A stretch of DNA of 64,000 nucleotides from Acidocella sp. (lineage in GTDB: Bacteria > Pseudomonadota > Alphaproteobacteria > Acetobacterales > Acetobacteraceae). The stretch is taken from contig JARLIK010000001.1 in the NCBI GenBank assembly GCA_031291755.1, forward strand, positions 1 through 64,000. Direction: 5' to 3'. The notes under the pieces were generated by a model. It had not been told where the DNA came from. It saw nothing but the letters and a program-made list of their open reading frames with translations, and did not search any database. The position numbers and the translations under genes are program-made. Below are positions 37,039-46,191 of this stretch, piece by piece (position 1 is the stretch's first letter; each line of letters opens with the position of its first letter).

Positions 37039-38031
37039 ATGGGAAAGCCACCGCAAACCCGCAGCAGGAAGCCGTTTGTCATTTTATTCCTGGTGCTCGC
37101 CAGCGTCGCCGCTGCCGGGCTGGTCTATTACCTCCTCAACCGCGGTTATGAAACCACTGACGACGCCCAGATTGACGGCAACATCTATGAAATATCCCCT
37201 CGCACTGCCGGGCAGGTGGTGCAGGTGCTGGTGAACGATAATCAGCATGTCACCAAGGGCCAGGTGCTGGTGCAACTAGACCCGCGTGATGAGCAAGCCG
37301 CCCTGGCCAAGGCCGAGGCGGATCTGGCGCAGGCGCAAGCGCAGGTGACCGTGGAACAGGCCAATCAGGGTCAGGCCACCGCCAATGTCAGCGTCGCCGA
37401 CGCCTCATTGCTGCAAGCGCAGCAGGATTATCAGCGTTACCGCGCCATTAACCAGCGCGCCATCAGCCAGCAACAACTGGATTCCGCCACCGCCACCATC
37501 CGCGCCGCCAAGGCCAAATATGACGCCGCCATCCAGCAGCAATCTGGTTCACAGGCTTCGGTCACGGCGGCCAAAGCCGATTTAGCGGCCGCCAAGGTCG
37601 CTGTCGATAACGCCAAGCTGCAACTTTCCTACACCACAATCATCGCTCCCGCCGCCGGCCGGGTCGCCATGCGCACCGTCCGCACAGGAGATGTTGAGGC
37701 TGCAGGCGCTGGGCTGATGGCCGTTGTCGGTGATGACGTCTGGGTGACCGCCAACTATAAGGAAACCCAGCTACCCGGTATCCACCCCGGCGAACCCGCC
37801 ACCATCACGGTTGATGCCATCCCCGGGGTTACCTTCAAGGCGCATGTCGATAGCATCGGGGCAGGGACGGGCGCGGTATTCAGCCTGCTGCCTTCGGAAA
37901 ACGCCACCGGCAATTATGTCAAAGTCATCCAGCGCGTACCGGTGAAGCTGGTGTTCGACGACAACCGCGTCGCGCAATACGGCCTTGCACCTGGTCTATC
38001 GGTATTGCCCACCATCACCATCCAGCCATGA
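37039..38031 (+). CDS. HlyD/EmrA-type membrane fusion protein
   Basis: The 330-residue protein has one N-terminal membrane anchor (PFVILFLVLASVAAAGLVYYLL, about 14-35) and a periplasmic part in EmrA order: YETTDDAQIDGNIYEISPRTAGQVVQVLVNDNQHVTKGQVLVQLD (first lipoyl half), a long Ala/Gln coiled hairpin (about 90-195), LSYTTIIAPAAGRVAMRTVRTGDVE and WVTANYKETQLPGIHPGEPATI. GGGAGAG precedes the ATG. It links the DHA2 transporter, with which it overlaps by four bases, to the outer-membrane NodT channel encoded third. Confidence 0.94.
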   Translation: MGKPPQTRSRKPFVILFLVLASVAAAGLVYYLLNRGYETTDDAQIDGNIYEISPRTAGQVVQVLVNDNQHVTKGQVLVQLDPRDEQAALAKAEADLAQAQAQVTVEQANQGQATANVSVADASLLQAQQDYQRYRAINQRAISQQQLDSATATIRAAKAKYDAAIQQQSGSQASVTAAKADLAAAKVAVDNAKLQLSYTTIIAPAAGRVAMRTVRTGDVEAAGAGLMAVVGDDVWVTANYKETQLPGIHPGEPATITVDAIPGVTFKAHVDSIGAGTGAVFSLLPSENATGNYVKVIQRVPVKLVFDDNRVAQYGLAPGLSVLPTITIQP

Positions 38032-39560
38032 ATGCTGCTGCCGCCAGTCCGGCCTACGACCTGCCGCGCTCCCCGGCAGGGCCGTTTAACCCCTGGTTCA
38101 TCGCCGGAGTGGTCTCGCTTGCCACTTTCATGGAGGTGCTGGACACCACCATCGCTAATGTTGCGCTCACCCATATGGCCGGTTCGCTTGGCGCCAGTGA
38201 GGATGAAAGCACCTGGATTCTCACCAGCTATTTGGTGTCCAATACCATCATCCTGCCGATCAGCGGCTGGCTCGCCAACGTCATTGGCCGCAAACGCTTT
38301 TATCTCATCTGCGTGGCGTTATTCACAATCAGTTCAGTCGGCTGCGCTTTCGCCTCCACTCTACCGATGATGCTGATCGCCCGGGTCTTCCAGGGCCTCG
38401 GCGGTGGTGGATTAGCGCCCGTCACGCAATCCATGCTGGCCGACAGCTTCCCGCCCGCCAAACGCTCCCAGGCCTTCGGCGTTTTTGGCCTCACCGTCAT
38501 CGCCGCCCCTGCCATCGGCCCCATCCTCGGTGGCTGGCTCACCGATAACCTCTCCTGGCATTGGATTTTCCTGATCAACCTGCCGGTCGGGCTAATAGCC
38601 TTCACCCTCATCAGCGTTTTCATCTCCGAACCCGCCATCATGGTTCAGGAGCGCATCGAGCGTCTGAAAGGCGGCCTGAAGCTGGATTATCTCGGCCTGT
38701 TTCTGGTCACCGTGGGTTTTGGCATGCTGCAAATCTTCCTCGATAAATTCCAGGAAGATGATGGTTTTTCCTCACACTTCATCCTTACCAGCTTCATCAT
38801 CGTGGTGGTTTCGCTCAGCCTGCTGGCGGTATGGGAGTGGCAGCACCCTTATCCAGTGATGAACGTCCGGCTGTTCAAAGTCCGCAATTTTGCCATCGGC
38901 AACATCCTGTTATTTTTTGTCGGTTTTATCCTGCTCAGCTCAACCCAGCTACTCCCCGAACTCACCCAGACCCTGCTCGGCTATGATTCCACCACCTCGG
39001 GTTTTGCCTTGGCACTTGGCGGCATGTTTACCATCGGGCTGATGCCGGTGGCAGGCTACATCACCGGCCGCTATGTTCCGGCAAAACTGCTGATGGGGTT
39101 GGCCTTTATCGAAGTCGGTATCGCTTTGCTCTTACAAAGCTCGATCTCACCGGAGGTCTCGTTTGGCATCATTTCAACCTACCGGGTTTTGCAGGTCATC
39201 GCGCTGCCATTCATTTTCATTCCGGTAAATTCCGTCAGCTACATCGGCGTCCCGCCGCAAAACAACGGCGAGGCCTCGGCGCTTATCAACCAGTCGCGCA
39301 ACCTCGGCAGTTCAGTTGGTATTTCCTTCGTCAACACCATGCTGGCATACCGGCTGCAATTTCATCACGCCCGGCTGACAGAAGCGATCACACCGTATAC
39401 CAGCCCGCACGGGCTTAAGCTTTCTCAAATCAGCCCGATAGTGCAAACTCAGGCTTCATTCTTAAGCTATCTGGATATGTTTCATCTGGTCGGAATCATC
39501 GCCCTGATGCTCTGGCCTTTGGTGTTTTTGTTGAAATCGCCGCCGAAATCGGCGTCATAG
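38028..39560 (+). CDS. DHA2 family multidrug MFS transporter (EmrB-like)
   Basis: The 510-residue protein has about fourteen membrane helices, as expected for DHA2 drug/proton antiporters. Motif C-like sequence VTVIAAPAIGPILGGWLTDNLSWHWIFLINLPVG and the TM1 motif LATFMEVLDTTIANVALTHM are clear. It works with the EmrA-type adaptor and an outer-membrane factor to export drugs directly to the medium. The ATG overlaps the adaptor stop by four bases. Specific substrates cannot be told. Confidence 0.95.
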   Translation: MNAAAASPAYDLPRSPAGPFNPWFIAGVVSLATFMEVLDTTIANVALTHMAGSLGASEDESTWILTSYLVSNTIILPISGWLANVIGRKRFYLICVALFTISSVGCAFASTLPMMLIARVFQGLGGGGLAPVTQSMLADSFPPAKRSQAFGVFGLTVIAAPAIGPILGGWLTDNLSWHWIFLINLPVGLIAFTLISVFISEPAIMVQERIERLKGGLKLDYLGLFLVTVGFGMLQIFLDKFQEDDGFSSHFILTSFIIVVVSLSLLAVWEWQHPYPVMNVRLFKVRNFAIGNILLFFVGFILLSSTQLLPELTQTLLGYDSTTSGFALALGGMFTIGLMPVAGYITGRYVPAKLLMGLAFIEVGIALLLQSSISPEVSFGIISTYRVLQVIALPFIFIPVNSVSYIGVPPQNNGEASALINQSRNLGSSVGISFVNTMLAYRLQFHHARLTEAITPYTSPHGLKLSQISPIVQTQASFLSYLDMFHLVGIIALMLWPLVFLLKSPPKSAS

Positions 39561-39569
39561 GAGCTTTTC

Positions 39570-41057
39570 TTGGTCACCTCTTTCAAATCCCGGCTTCTGG
39601 TTGCCTGCCTCTTCACCACCGCGCTTAGCGGCTGTGAAGTCGGCCCCAATTTTATCAAGCCACATGCCGCCGTCCCGCCGGCCTTCATCCAGGACCAGCC
39701 GGCCGCTGAAACCACGCCCTATGTCACCGGCGATGCGGTGGACCCGAAATGGTGGGAAAGCTTCAATGACCCTGAGCTTACCAAGCTGGAAACCGAGGCG
39801 GTGGCTGGCAACCTCGATCTGCAAATCGCCACTCAGCATCTGCTGGAGGCGCAGGCGCAAGCGCAGGTCGCCGGCGCACCTTTGTTTCCCAACCTGAGCG
39901 GCAATGGCTCCTACACCCGCGAGGCTCCCAGCAAGGAAGGTATTTTCAACGCTTTCGGCTCTGGTGCCAATGGCGGCCTGGCGGGCGGCGGCATCGTACC
40001 GCTCAACCTCTATCAATACGGGCTGCAATCAATGTTCGACCTCGATCTATGGGGCAAGAACCGCCGGGCGGTAGAAGCCGCCGTCGCCGCCGCGCAATCC
40101 TCCGAGGAAGCCCGCCGGGCCGCATTGTTGAATGTCGAGGCGCAGGTTGCCGCCGCTTATATTCAAATGCGCGGTGCCGAGGCAGTTCTCACCCTCACGC
40201 AGCAAAACCTTGAATCCGCCAACCAGTTGGTCAAGCTCACCTCCGAGCGTGAGCAGGCGGGTCTGACCACCGCGCTCGATGTTGCCAATGCCCGCGCCAC
40301 CCAGGCCCAGATCGCCAGCCAGATTCCCACCCTAATCGCCCAGCGCGATACCTATATGGGCCAGATCGGCCTGCTGCTGGGTGTCACCCCGGTCACACTT
40401 CCCGCCGATCTTACCACCCCCGCCGCCGTGCCTTTGGCGCCGCCTTCGGTGCCGGTGGGTCTGCCATCTGACCTATTGCGCCGCCGCCCCGATGTGCGCG
40501 AAGCCGAAGCCAGCCTGCATGAAGCGACCGCCGAAACCGGCGTGGCGGTGGCCAGCTTCTTCCCCGATATTTCGCTCTCCGGGTCGGTCAGCCTGCAGGC
40601 ATTGCAGCTCAGCAACCTCAATGAGTTCAAGGCGATCACCTATGCCGCCGGCCCTGAAATCACCATCCCGATCTTCCAGGGCGGTGAGCTGAATGGCCAG
40701 TTGAATTTGCGCAAGGCCCAGCAGAAAGAAGCCGCCATCAACTACGCCAAAACCGTGCTGACCGCGTTCTATCAGGTCGATGTGGCGCTGGTGACCTACA
40801 ACCAGGAGCACGCCGCGCTCGAACAACTCACCGTCGAAACCCAGCAGAGCAAAATTGCCTTAAACCTCGCTGAAGACCAATATAAGCAAGGCTTGGCCGA
40901 CTATCTGGCAGTGCTGAACGCCGAACAGACCTTCATCGCCGCGCAGCAGGCGCAAGCGCAGGCAGTAGCGCAACTCTCCGGCGATTTAGTGACCTTATAC
41001 CAAGCCCTCGGCGGAGGCTGGGAAGGCACTTTCCCTGAGGCTCCGGCTGCCAAATAA
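39570..41057 (+). CDS. NodT/TolC-type outer-membrane efflux lipoprotein
   Basis: The 495-residue protein starts at TTG 39570, with AGGAG seven bases upstream, giving MVTSFKSRLLVACLFTTALSGC with lipobox LSGC (Cys22). The mature start EVGPNFIKPHAAVPPAF and the two outer-membrane-efflux repeats, with LYQYGLQSMFDLDLWGKNRR and VGLPSDLLRRRPDVREAEASLHEA, are typical of the NodT/OprM family. A C-terminal ALNLAEDQYKQGLADYLAVLNAEQTF segment closes the second repeat. It forms the trimeric outer-membrane channel of the EmrAB-like pump and could also serve the RND pair at 13264-17533. Confidence 0.93.
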   Translation: MVTSFKSRLLVACLFTTALSGCEVGPNFIKPHAAVPPAFIQDQPAAETTPYVTGDAVDPKWWESFNDPELTKLETEAVAGNLDLQIATQHLLEAQAQAQVAGAPLFPNLSGNGSYTREAPSKEGIFNAFGSGANGGLAGGGIVPLNLYQYGLQSMFDLDLWGKNRRAVEAAVAAAQSSEEARRAALLNVEAQVAAAYIQMRGAEAVLTLTQQNLESANQLVKLTSEREQAGLTTALDVANARATQAQIASQIPTLIAQRDTYMGQIGLLLGVTPVTLPADLTTPAAVPLAPPSVPVGLPSDLLRRRPDVREAEASLHEATAETGVAVASFFPDISLSGSVSLQALQLSNLNEFKAITYAAGPEITIPIFQGGELNGQLNLRKAQQKEAAINYAKTVLTAFYQVDVALVTYNQEHAALEQLTVETQQSKIALNLAEDQYKQGLADYLAVLNAEQTFIAAQQAQAQAVAQLSGDLVTLYQALGGGWEGTFPEAPAAK

Positions 41058-41087
41058 AAAAGGGCTGCGGCAATAAACCGCAGCCCT
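41052..41087 (-). terminator. Rho-independent terminator of icd (possibly bidirectional)
   Basis: AGGGCTGCGG (41061-41070) and CCGCAGCCCT (41078-41087) form a perfect 10-base stem with a 7-base loop. Read leftward the stem is followed by TTTTTATTTGG, a U-tract that suits icd transcription. Rightward the T content is lower, but the hairpin may also end the nodT transcript. Confidence 0.85.
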
Positions 41088-41113
41088 CTCGTCTAATGCG
41101 GCAAGCCGCGCCG

Positions 41114-42328
41114 TTACTTCATCGCAATTTGTAAGTTGCTATCAATTTTATCGAGGAAGTCCTGAGTATTCAGCCAGGGCGCACTCTTGCTGATCAGCAA
41201 CGCCAAATCCTTCGTCATGAAGCCGGATTCCACCGTCTCCACGCACACACGCTCCAATGTCTCGGCAAACGTCACAACATCGGGCGTACCATCAAACTGG
41301 CCGCGATAAATCAACCCGCGGGTCCAGGCAAAAATACTGGCGATCGGGTTGGTGCTGGTCGGCTTGCCCTTCTGGTGGTCGCGGTAATGCCGGGTCACGG
41401 TGCCATGCGCCGCCTCGCTTTCCACTGTCTTGCCATCCGGGCTCAGCAGCACTGAAGTCATCAGGCCCAAGCTGCCAAAACCCTGCGCCACGATGTCGCT
41501 TTCCACGTCGCCATCGTAATTCTTACAGGCCCACAAATAGCCGCCGTTCCATTTCAGCGCACTGGCCACCATGTCGTCGATCAGGCGGTGTTCGTAGGTT
41601 AGGCCTTCGGCTTCGTATTTGTCCTTAAACTCGTTATCATAAATTTCCTGAAACGCATCCTTGAACATGCCGTCATAGGCTTTCAAAATTGTGTTCTTGG
41701 TGGAGAGATACACCGGGTATTTGCGCATCAAACCATAATTCAAACTGGCGCGGGCAAAACCCTGAATTGAGGCCAGGGTGTTATGCATGCCCATCGCCAC
41801 GCCGGGGCCTTTGAAATCATGCACATCCATCAGCATCGGCGCACTGCCGTCCGCCGGATGATAGGTTAATTGCACCAGGCCAGGGCCGGGGATTTTGGTC
41901 TCGGTGGCGCGGTAAATATCGCCATACGCATGGCGCCCGATCACGATCGGCTCGGACCAGTGCGGCACCAGACGCGGCACGTTTTTGCAGATGATCGGCT
42001 CGCGGAAAATCGTGCCGTCCAGCACATTGCGAATCGTGCCGTTCGGGCTGCGCCACATCTTCTTGAGGTTAAATTCCACCACCCGCGCTTCGTCAGGCGT
42101 AATGGTCGCGCATTTCACGCCCACGCCATATTGCTTGGTGGCATAGGCGGCATCCAGGGTCACCTGATCATTGGTCTCGTCGCGATATTCGATCCCGAGG
42201 TCGAAATACTTCAGGTCGATGTCGAGATAGGGGAGGATCAGCTTTTCCTTGATGAACCCCCAGATGATCCGGGTCATCTCATCGCCGTCCATTTCAACAA
42301 CCGGGGTCTTTACCTTGATTTTGGCCAT
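41114..42328 (-). CDS. icd: NADP-dependent isocitrate dehydrogenase (eukaryote-type)
   Basis: The 404-residue enzyme opens [23 protein letters not shown] and belongs to the homodimeric type II NADP-IDHs shared by alphaproteobacteria and eukaryotes, rather than the E. coli type. Substrate-binding [19 protein letters not shown] (about 95-113), the metal Asp in NYDGDVESD, and [28 protein letters not shown] are visible. It converts isocitrate to 2-oxoglutarate. AGGAG lies eight bases before the ATG, and a strong terminator follows. It lies next to a NodT gene with no functional link. Confidence 0.97.
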   Translation of the reverse strand: MAKIKVKTPVVEMDGDEMTRIIWGFIKEKLILPYLDIDLKYFDLGIEYRDETNDQVTLDAAYATKQYGVGVKCATITPDEARVVEFNLKKMWRSPNGTIRNVLDGTIFREPIICKNVPRLVPHWSEPIVIGRHAYGDIYRATETKIPGPGLVQLTYHPADGSAPMLMDVHDFKGPGVAMGMHNTLASIQGFARASLNYGLMRKYPVYLSTKNTILKAYDGMFKDAFQEIYDNEFKDKYEAEGLTYEHRLIDDMVASALKWNGGYLWACKNYDGDVESDIVAQGFGSLGLMTSVLLSPDGKTVESEAAHGTVTRHYRDHQKGKPTSTNPIASIFAWTRGLIYRGQFDGTPDVVTFAETLERVCVETVESGFMTKDLALLISKSAPWLNTQDFLDKIDSNLQIAMK

Positions 42329-42471
42329 ATTTCAGCTCCTGAGTTATAGCTATTCCCTAATCATCATCGTCCGGCCCGACAACCCTGACGCGCACGTTAA
42401 CTCAAGTCGGCCCCGCATGGACGCCATGCGCCGGGCGCGATAGAAAACCGCTTCAACCATGAGGATTTGCG

Positions 42472-43215
42472 ATGAGCGGACGGATTGCGGCGAAAATTGA
42501 CTGGGCAAGCGACTGGGACCGCGACGCCGCGCTGACCACCGCCCGGCTGCTGCTGGAGATCAAGGCGGTGAATTTCCGCCCCGAGGAGCCTTATACGCTC
42601 ACCTCCGGCTGGAAATCCCCGGTCTATATCGACTGCCGCAAAATTATCTATTTCCCCCGGGCGCGGGCCAAAATCTGCGACCTGGCGGTCGAAAAAATCT
42701 CCCGCCACATCGGCTATGAGTCCATTCAGGCGGTGGCCGGCGGTGAGACGGCGGGGATACCTTTTGCCGCCTGGATCGCCGAGCGCATGGGCGCCCCGAT
42801 GGCCTATGTCCGCAAGCAGCCCAAAGGCTTTGGCAAAAACGCCCTGATCGAGGGCGATGTGCCGGAGGGCTTGAACACCCTGCTGGTGGAGGACTTAACC
42901 ACCGATGGCGGTTCCAAAATCGCCTTCGCCAAGGCGCTGCGCGACTCTGGCGCCATCTGCAACCATACCTTCGTGGTGTTCTTCTACGGCGTGTTCCCCG
43001 GCAGCTTCGAGACGCTGAAGAAAATGGATATCGAATTGCACCATTTATGCACCTGGTGGGATGTGCTGGAAGCCGCCAAGGACCGGCCATATTTCTCCGA
43101 TGCCGCGCTGGCAGGGGTGCGCAAGTTCCTGGAAGACCCAATGAAATGGTCGGCCGCCCACGGCGGCGTGGCCACGGCCGAGGAAGCCTTGGCGAAGAAG
43201 CTGGGCAAAGGCTGA
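42472..43215 (+). CDS. pyrE: Orotate phosphoribosyltransferase
   Basis: The 247-residue protein has the OPRT pattern: YTLTSGWKSPVYIDCRKIIYFPRARAKI (about 41-68), VAGGETAGIPFAAWIAERMGAPMAYVRKQPKGFGKNALIEG, and the PRPP-binding loop NTLLVEDLTTDGGSKIAFAKALRDSG (about 137-162). It makes orotidine 5'-phosphate from orotate and PRPP in pyrimidine synthesis. GAGGA stands about eight bases before the ATG. It is divergent from icd; the 143-base gap between them shows no clear regulatory element. Confidence 0.95.
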   Translation: MSGRIAAKIDWASDWDRDAALTTARLLLEIKAVNFRPEEPYTLTSGWKSPVYIDCRKIIYFPRARAKICDLAVEKISRHIGYESIQAVAGGETAGIPFAAWIAERMGAPMAYVRKQPKGFGKNALIEGDVPEGLNTLLVEDLTTDGGSKIAFAKALRDSGAICNHTFVVFFYGVFPGSFETLKKMDIELHHLCTWWDVLEAAKDRPYFSDAALAGVRKFLEDPMKWSAAHGGVATAEEALAKKLGKG

Positions 43216-43230
43216 GCTACCCCGCCTCCT

Positions 43231-43295
43231 CGTCATTCCCGCGGCTCCCCTCGTCATTCCCGTGCCCCTCCCGTCATTCCCGCGAAGGCGGGAAT
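43231..43295. repeat. Three tandem REP-like units with hairpin
   Basis: CGTCATTCCCG occurs three times at 43231-43241, 43252-43262 and 43272-43282, with 20-21 base periodicity. The last copy continues into ATTCCCGC GAAG GCGGGAAT (43276-43295), a perfect 8-base stem with a 4-base loop. This is the widespread GTCATTCCCGCGAAGGCGGGAATC element. It lies just after pyrE, between convergent genes, and may act as an attenuator or mRNA 3' stabiliser. The rest of the gap to 43388 shows nothing recognisable. Confidence 0.75.
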
Positions 43296-43388
43296 CCTCT
43301 AACTTTTCGTTAGTCGATTTCCGAATTCTTCAACCACATCAGTGCCTTACCGCGAAAATGTTACACGTGTACCATTGATAACTTCGCG

Positions 43389-44663
43389 TTATTTCCAGTT
43401 ATAAAGCGACTCCGCCAAAATCCGCTCCAACACCATCGCGTCCACCGCTTTCGGTGCCCCCGCCAGCAGCCGCTGTTGCTTCAACGCCCCCGCAATAATC
43501 TCCGGAAAATCCGCCTCGCCATACCCAAGCTCAGCAATTCCCGAGGGCGCACCAACGGCTTTCATCATATCAATCAGCGCGCCCGGCAAGCTCTCGGCAT
43601 CAGGATGCTCAATTTTATGTCCACGCAGCAATTCCGCCGCCTGAATATGTTTTGCTGGTGCGGCATCATAAGTATAACGAAACGCCGCTGGTGAACTAAC
43701 AATCACTGAATACCCGTGCGGCACAAAGCCATAATTGCGTGAGTACCCCTGTGCATGAAACACATGCTTGATCCCAGCAACCGGGTAGGCGATGGCATGC
43801 GGAATATGCACGCCCGCGGTGCCAAACCCGATGCCCGCCATGGTCGCCCCCAGCATCATGGTGCCGCGCGCCTCGGTATCATCGCCATCCGCCACGGCGC
43901 GCGCCAAAAACTGTCCGGAAAATTCAATGGCTTTCAACGACCAGATATCCGCCACCGGGTTCGAGCCCTGATAAGGCGGGCGCTCATCGGGCGAGGCCGG
44001 CTTCGGTCGCTCGTTATAGGGCTTGGAAATATAGCTCTCAATGGCATGGCAAAGCACATCCAGCCCCGCTGAAGCGGTCACGCCGCCGGGGGTCGAGCGT
44101 GCTAAATCCGGGTCAACAATCGCCAAAGTGGGCCGCATATACCGGTGCGAGATGCCGGTTTTCACATGCAACTCGGGAATATCCAAAATCGCCACTGTCG
44201 TCGCCTCTGAACCCGAACCCGACGTGGTGGGCAGGCAAATAAGAGGTTTGAGCGGCGCGGAGGGCTTCTTGCCCCCGCCGATCGGCGGGTTCACATAATC
44301 CATGATCGCGCCGCCATGCACCGCAACCAAATTCATGATCTTGGCAGTATCAATGGTAGAGCCGCCGCCCAAAGCCACAAACCCATCGACGCGGTGCTGC
44401 TTGCAAAAATCCACGGCCTGATTGAGGGAGTCCAGGGTCGGCTCAACGCGGATATCCTCGAAGCGCGTGAATTTTACGCCGGATTTCGTAATAATCGTCT
44501 CGATTCGCTCGATCAGCCCGAATTCGTGCAGCGCCGGGTCGGTGACCAATATCACGCTGGCAAGGCCAAACCGCTTTAATTCCCAGCCCAGTTCCTCGGA
44601 ACTGCCGGTGCCGAATTTCAATTGGGTTGCTTCCAGCGTGAAAATGCTCTCAAATTCGGCCAT
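43389..44663 (-). CDS. Iron-containing alcohol dehydrogenase, hydroxyacid-oxoacid transhydrogenase type
   Basis: This 424-residue group III alcohol dehydrogenase resembles ADHFE1 in detail: TGISHRYMRPTLAIVDP, ASAGLDVLCHAIESYISKPYNERPKP, YQGSNPVADIWSLKAIEF, GATMAGIGFGTAGVHIPHAIAYPVAG and FVPHGYSVIVSSPAAFRYT. The metal-binding Asp and His residues of the family (LDVLCHA, GVHIPHA, VPHG) are present, as is the NAD loop GGGSTIDTAK. The known reaction moves a hydride from 4-hydroxybutyrate to 2-oxoglutarate, giving succinic semialdehyde and D-2-hydroxyglutarate. The divergent neighbour is a D-2-hydroxyglutarate dehydrogenase-like flavoprotein, which supports this assignment. Confidence 0.85.
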   Translation of the reverse strand: MAEFESIFTLEATQLKFGTGSSEELGWELKRFGLASVILVTDPALHEFGLIERIETIITKSGVKFTRFEDIRVEPTLDSLNQAVDFCKQHRVDGFVALGGGSTIDTAKIMNLVAVHGGAIMDYVNPPIGGGKKPSAPLKPLICLPTTSGSGSEATTVAILDIPELHVKTGISHRYMRPTLAIVDPDLARSTPGGVTASAGLDVLCHAIESYISKPYNERPKPASPDERPPYQGSNPVADIWSLKAIEFSGQFLARAVADGDDTEARGTMMLGATMAGIGFGTAGVHIPHAIAYPVAGIKHVFHAQGYSRNYGFVPHGYSVIVSSPAAFRYTYDAAPAKHIQAAELLRGHKIEHPDAESLPGALIDMMKAVGAPSGIAELGYGEADFPEIIAGALKQQRLLAGAPKAVDAMVLERILAESLYNWK

Positions 44664-44740
44664 TGGTGTTTCCCCTTGCTGCTTCTGCTTTCATCATTCA
44701 CTCAGGCAGCGAGGTCAATCTTCATAAAGGTGATGTGCCG

Positions 44741-46150
44741 ATGTTGGATCTGATCAGCCAGTTGCGTTCCGCGCTGGGCGACAAGGCGGTTATTGCCAGC
44801 ACACCGGAAATGGCCCCGTACGAGACCGACTGGCGGCGGATTTATAACAATAAGGCCGTATGTGTGGTGCTGCCCGAGACCACCGCCCAGGTGGCAGCCG
44901 TGGTGCGTCTGGCGGGTGCTGCCGGCGTGAAGCTGGTCCCGCAAGGCGGCAATACCGGGCTGGTGGCCGGTGGCGTGCCGGTGGCCGGACCGCCTCAAAT
45001 TATCATGAATTTACAACGAATGAATAAAATCCGCGCCCTCGATGCTACGAGTGATACCATCACAGTCGAAGCCGGTGTGACCTTGCAGGCGGTGCAGGAA
45101 GCCGCGGCCAGGGCAGGGCGGCTGTTTCCGGTCAGTCTGGCCGCCGAAGGCTCGGTGCAGATCGGCGGCGCGATTTCCACCAACGCCGGTGGCATCCAGG
45201 TGCTGGCCTATGGTTCGATGCGCGCCCAGGTGCTGGGGTTGGAAGTGGTGCTGGCCGATGGCCGCACCTGGAATGGATTGCGGGTGTTGCGCAAGGACAA
45301 TACCGGTTTTGATCTCAAACAGATTTTTATCGGTGGCGAAGGCTTGCTCGGCATCATTACCGCCGCAGTGCTGCGGCTGCACCCGGCAGTCACGGCGCAT
45401 GCCACCGCTCTGGTAGGGGTGCCCAACATCTACGCGGCGGTGGCGGTGTTCAAGGCGATGCAGGTGCAGGCCGGTCAGGCGGTTAGCGCGTGTGAATTCA
45501 TTACGGCCGGGGCACTGGCGCTGGGCCTGGCGCATAGTCCCGCCATCCGCCTGCCATTTACCTCTGCTAATTATGTGCTGGTGGAAATCTCCGCGCACGC
45601 GCCCGGCCAGGGCGTGCAGGAGATATTGCTCTCGGCGCTTGAGCCTTTGCTGGAAGATGGCATCGCCAGTGATGTGGTGGTGGCGCAGTCCGAGCGTGAG
45701 CGGGCGGACCTATGGCGGATCCGCGAAACCTTGTCGGATGGTGAGCTGGCTGCCGGCGGCTCGATCAAGCATGATATCTCGGTGCCGATCAGCGATATTC
45801 CGGTGCTGGTGGCGGCGGTCGAGACGCTGGTGGCGTATCGGTTTCCAGGCTTCCGCTTAAATATTTTTGGCCATCTTGGTGATGGTAATCTGCATGTGAA
45901 TGTGCGCCCGCCGGCGGGGCGCACGCTGGCAGATGTTGGTCCCAGCAAAGCCGCGATCACCGAAGCGATTGAGAGTCTCGCGATGAGCTATGGCGGCAGT
46001 TTCAGCGCCGAGCACGGCATCGGCCAGATGCGCCTTGAAGGTATGGCGGCGCATAAATCATCGGTGGAGTTGGACTTGATGCGGGCGCTAAAGACCGCGC
46101 TTGATCCACAAGCACTGCTAAACCCCGGCAAGATGCTGCCGGAGCCGTAA
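44741..46150 (+). CDS. FAD-linked D-2-hydroxyacid dehydrogenase (D-2-hydroxyglutarate dehydrogenase-like)
   Basis: The 469-residue protein is read from ATG 44741 (MLDLISQLRSALGDKAVI), with AAGG ten bases upstream; the frame from 44663 adds an unlikely N-terminus overlapping the divergent gene. The VAO/PCMH FAD domain shows LVPQGGNTGLVAGGVP (about 65-80), GSVQIGGAISTNAGGIQVLAYGSMRAQVLGLEVVLADG and IGGEGLLGIITAAVLRL. The FAD-oxidase C-domain has KHDISVPISDIP, FGHLGDGNLHVNV (metal histidines) and SAEHGIGQMR. D-2-hydroxyglutarate is the favoured substrate over glycolate or D-lactate, given the divergent transhydrogenase gene 77 bases away. Electrons probably go to ETF. Confidence 0.85.
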   Translation: MLDLISQLRSALGDKAVIASTPEMAPYETDWRRIYNNKAVCVVLPETTAQVAAVVRLAGAAGVKLVPQGGNTGLVAGGVPVAGPPQIIMNLQRMNKIRALDATSDTITVEAGVTLQAVQEAAARAGRLFPVSLAAEGSVQIGGAISTNAGGIQVLAYGSMRAQVLGLEVVLADGRTWNGLRVLRKDNTGFDLKQIFIGGEGLLGIITAAVLRLHPAVTAHATALVGVPNIYAAVAVFKAMQVQAGQAVSACEFITAGALALGLAHSPAIRLPFTSANYVLVEISAHAPGQGVQEILLSALEPLLEDGIASDVVVAQSERERADLWRIRETLSDGELAAGGSIKHDISVPISDIPVLVAAVETLVAYRFPGFRLNIFGHLGDGNLHVNVRPPAGRTLADVGPSKAAITEAIESLAMSYGGSFSAEHGIGQMRLEGMAAHKSSVELDLMRALKTALDPQALLNPGKMLPEP

Positions 46151-46154
46151 AACA

Positions 46155-46178
46155 GTTGGGGCGCTAGACTGCCCCAAC
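46155..46178. terminator. Hairpin between convergent genes
   Basis: GTTGGGGC (46155-46162), an 8-base loop and GCCCCAAC (46171-46178) form a perfect 8-base stem between the flavoprotein stop and the cytochrome c stop. There is no long U-tract on either side, so it may act as a weak bidirectional terminator or 3' stabiliser. Confidence 0.55.
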
Positions 46179-46191
46179 CGTGTATAGTTGA

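Noticed and set aside
43231-43295. CRISPR-like array
   Set aside because: There are only three short 11-base repeats with 9-10 base intervals, no cas genes, and the sequence is a known REP type.
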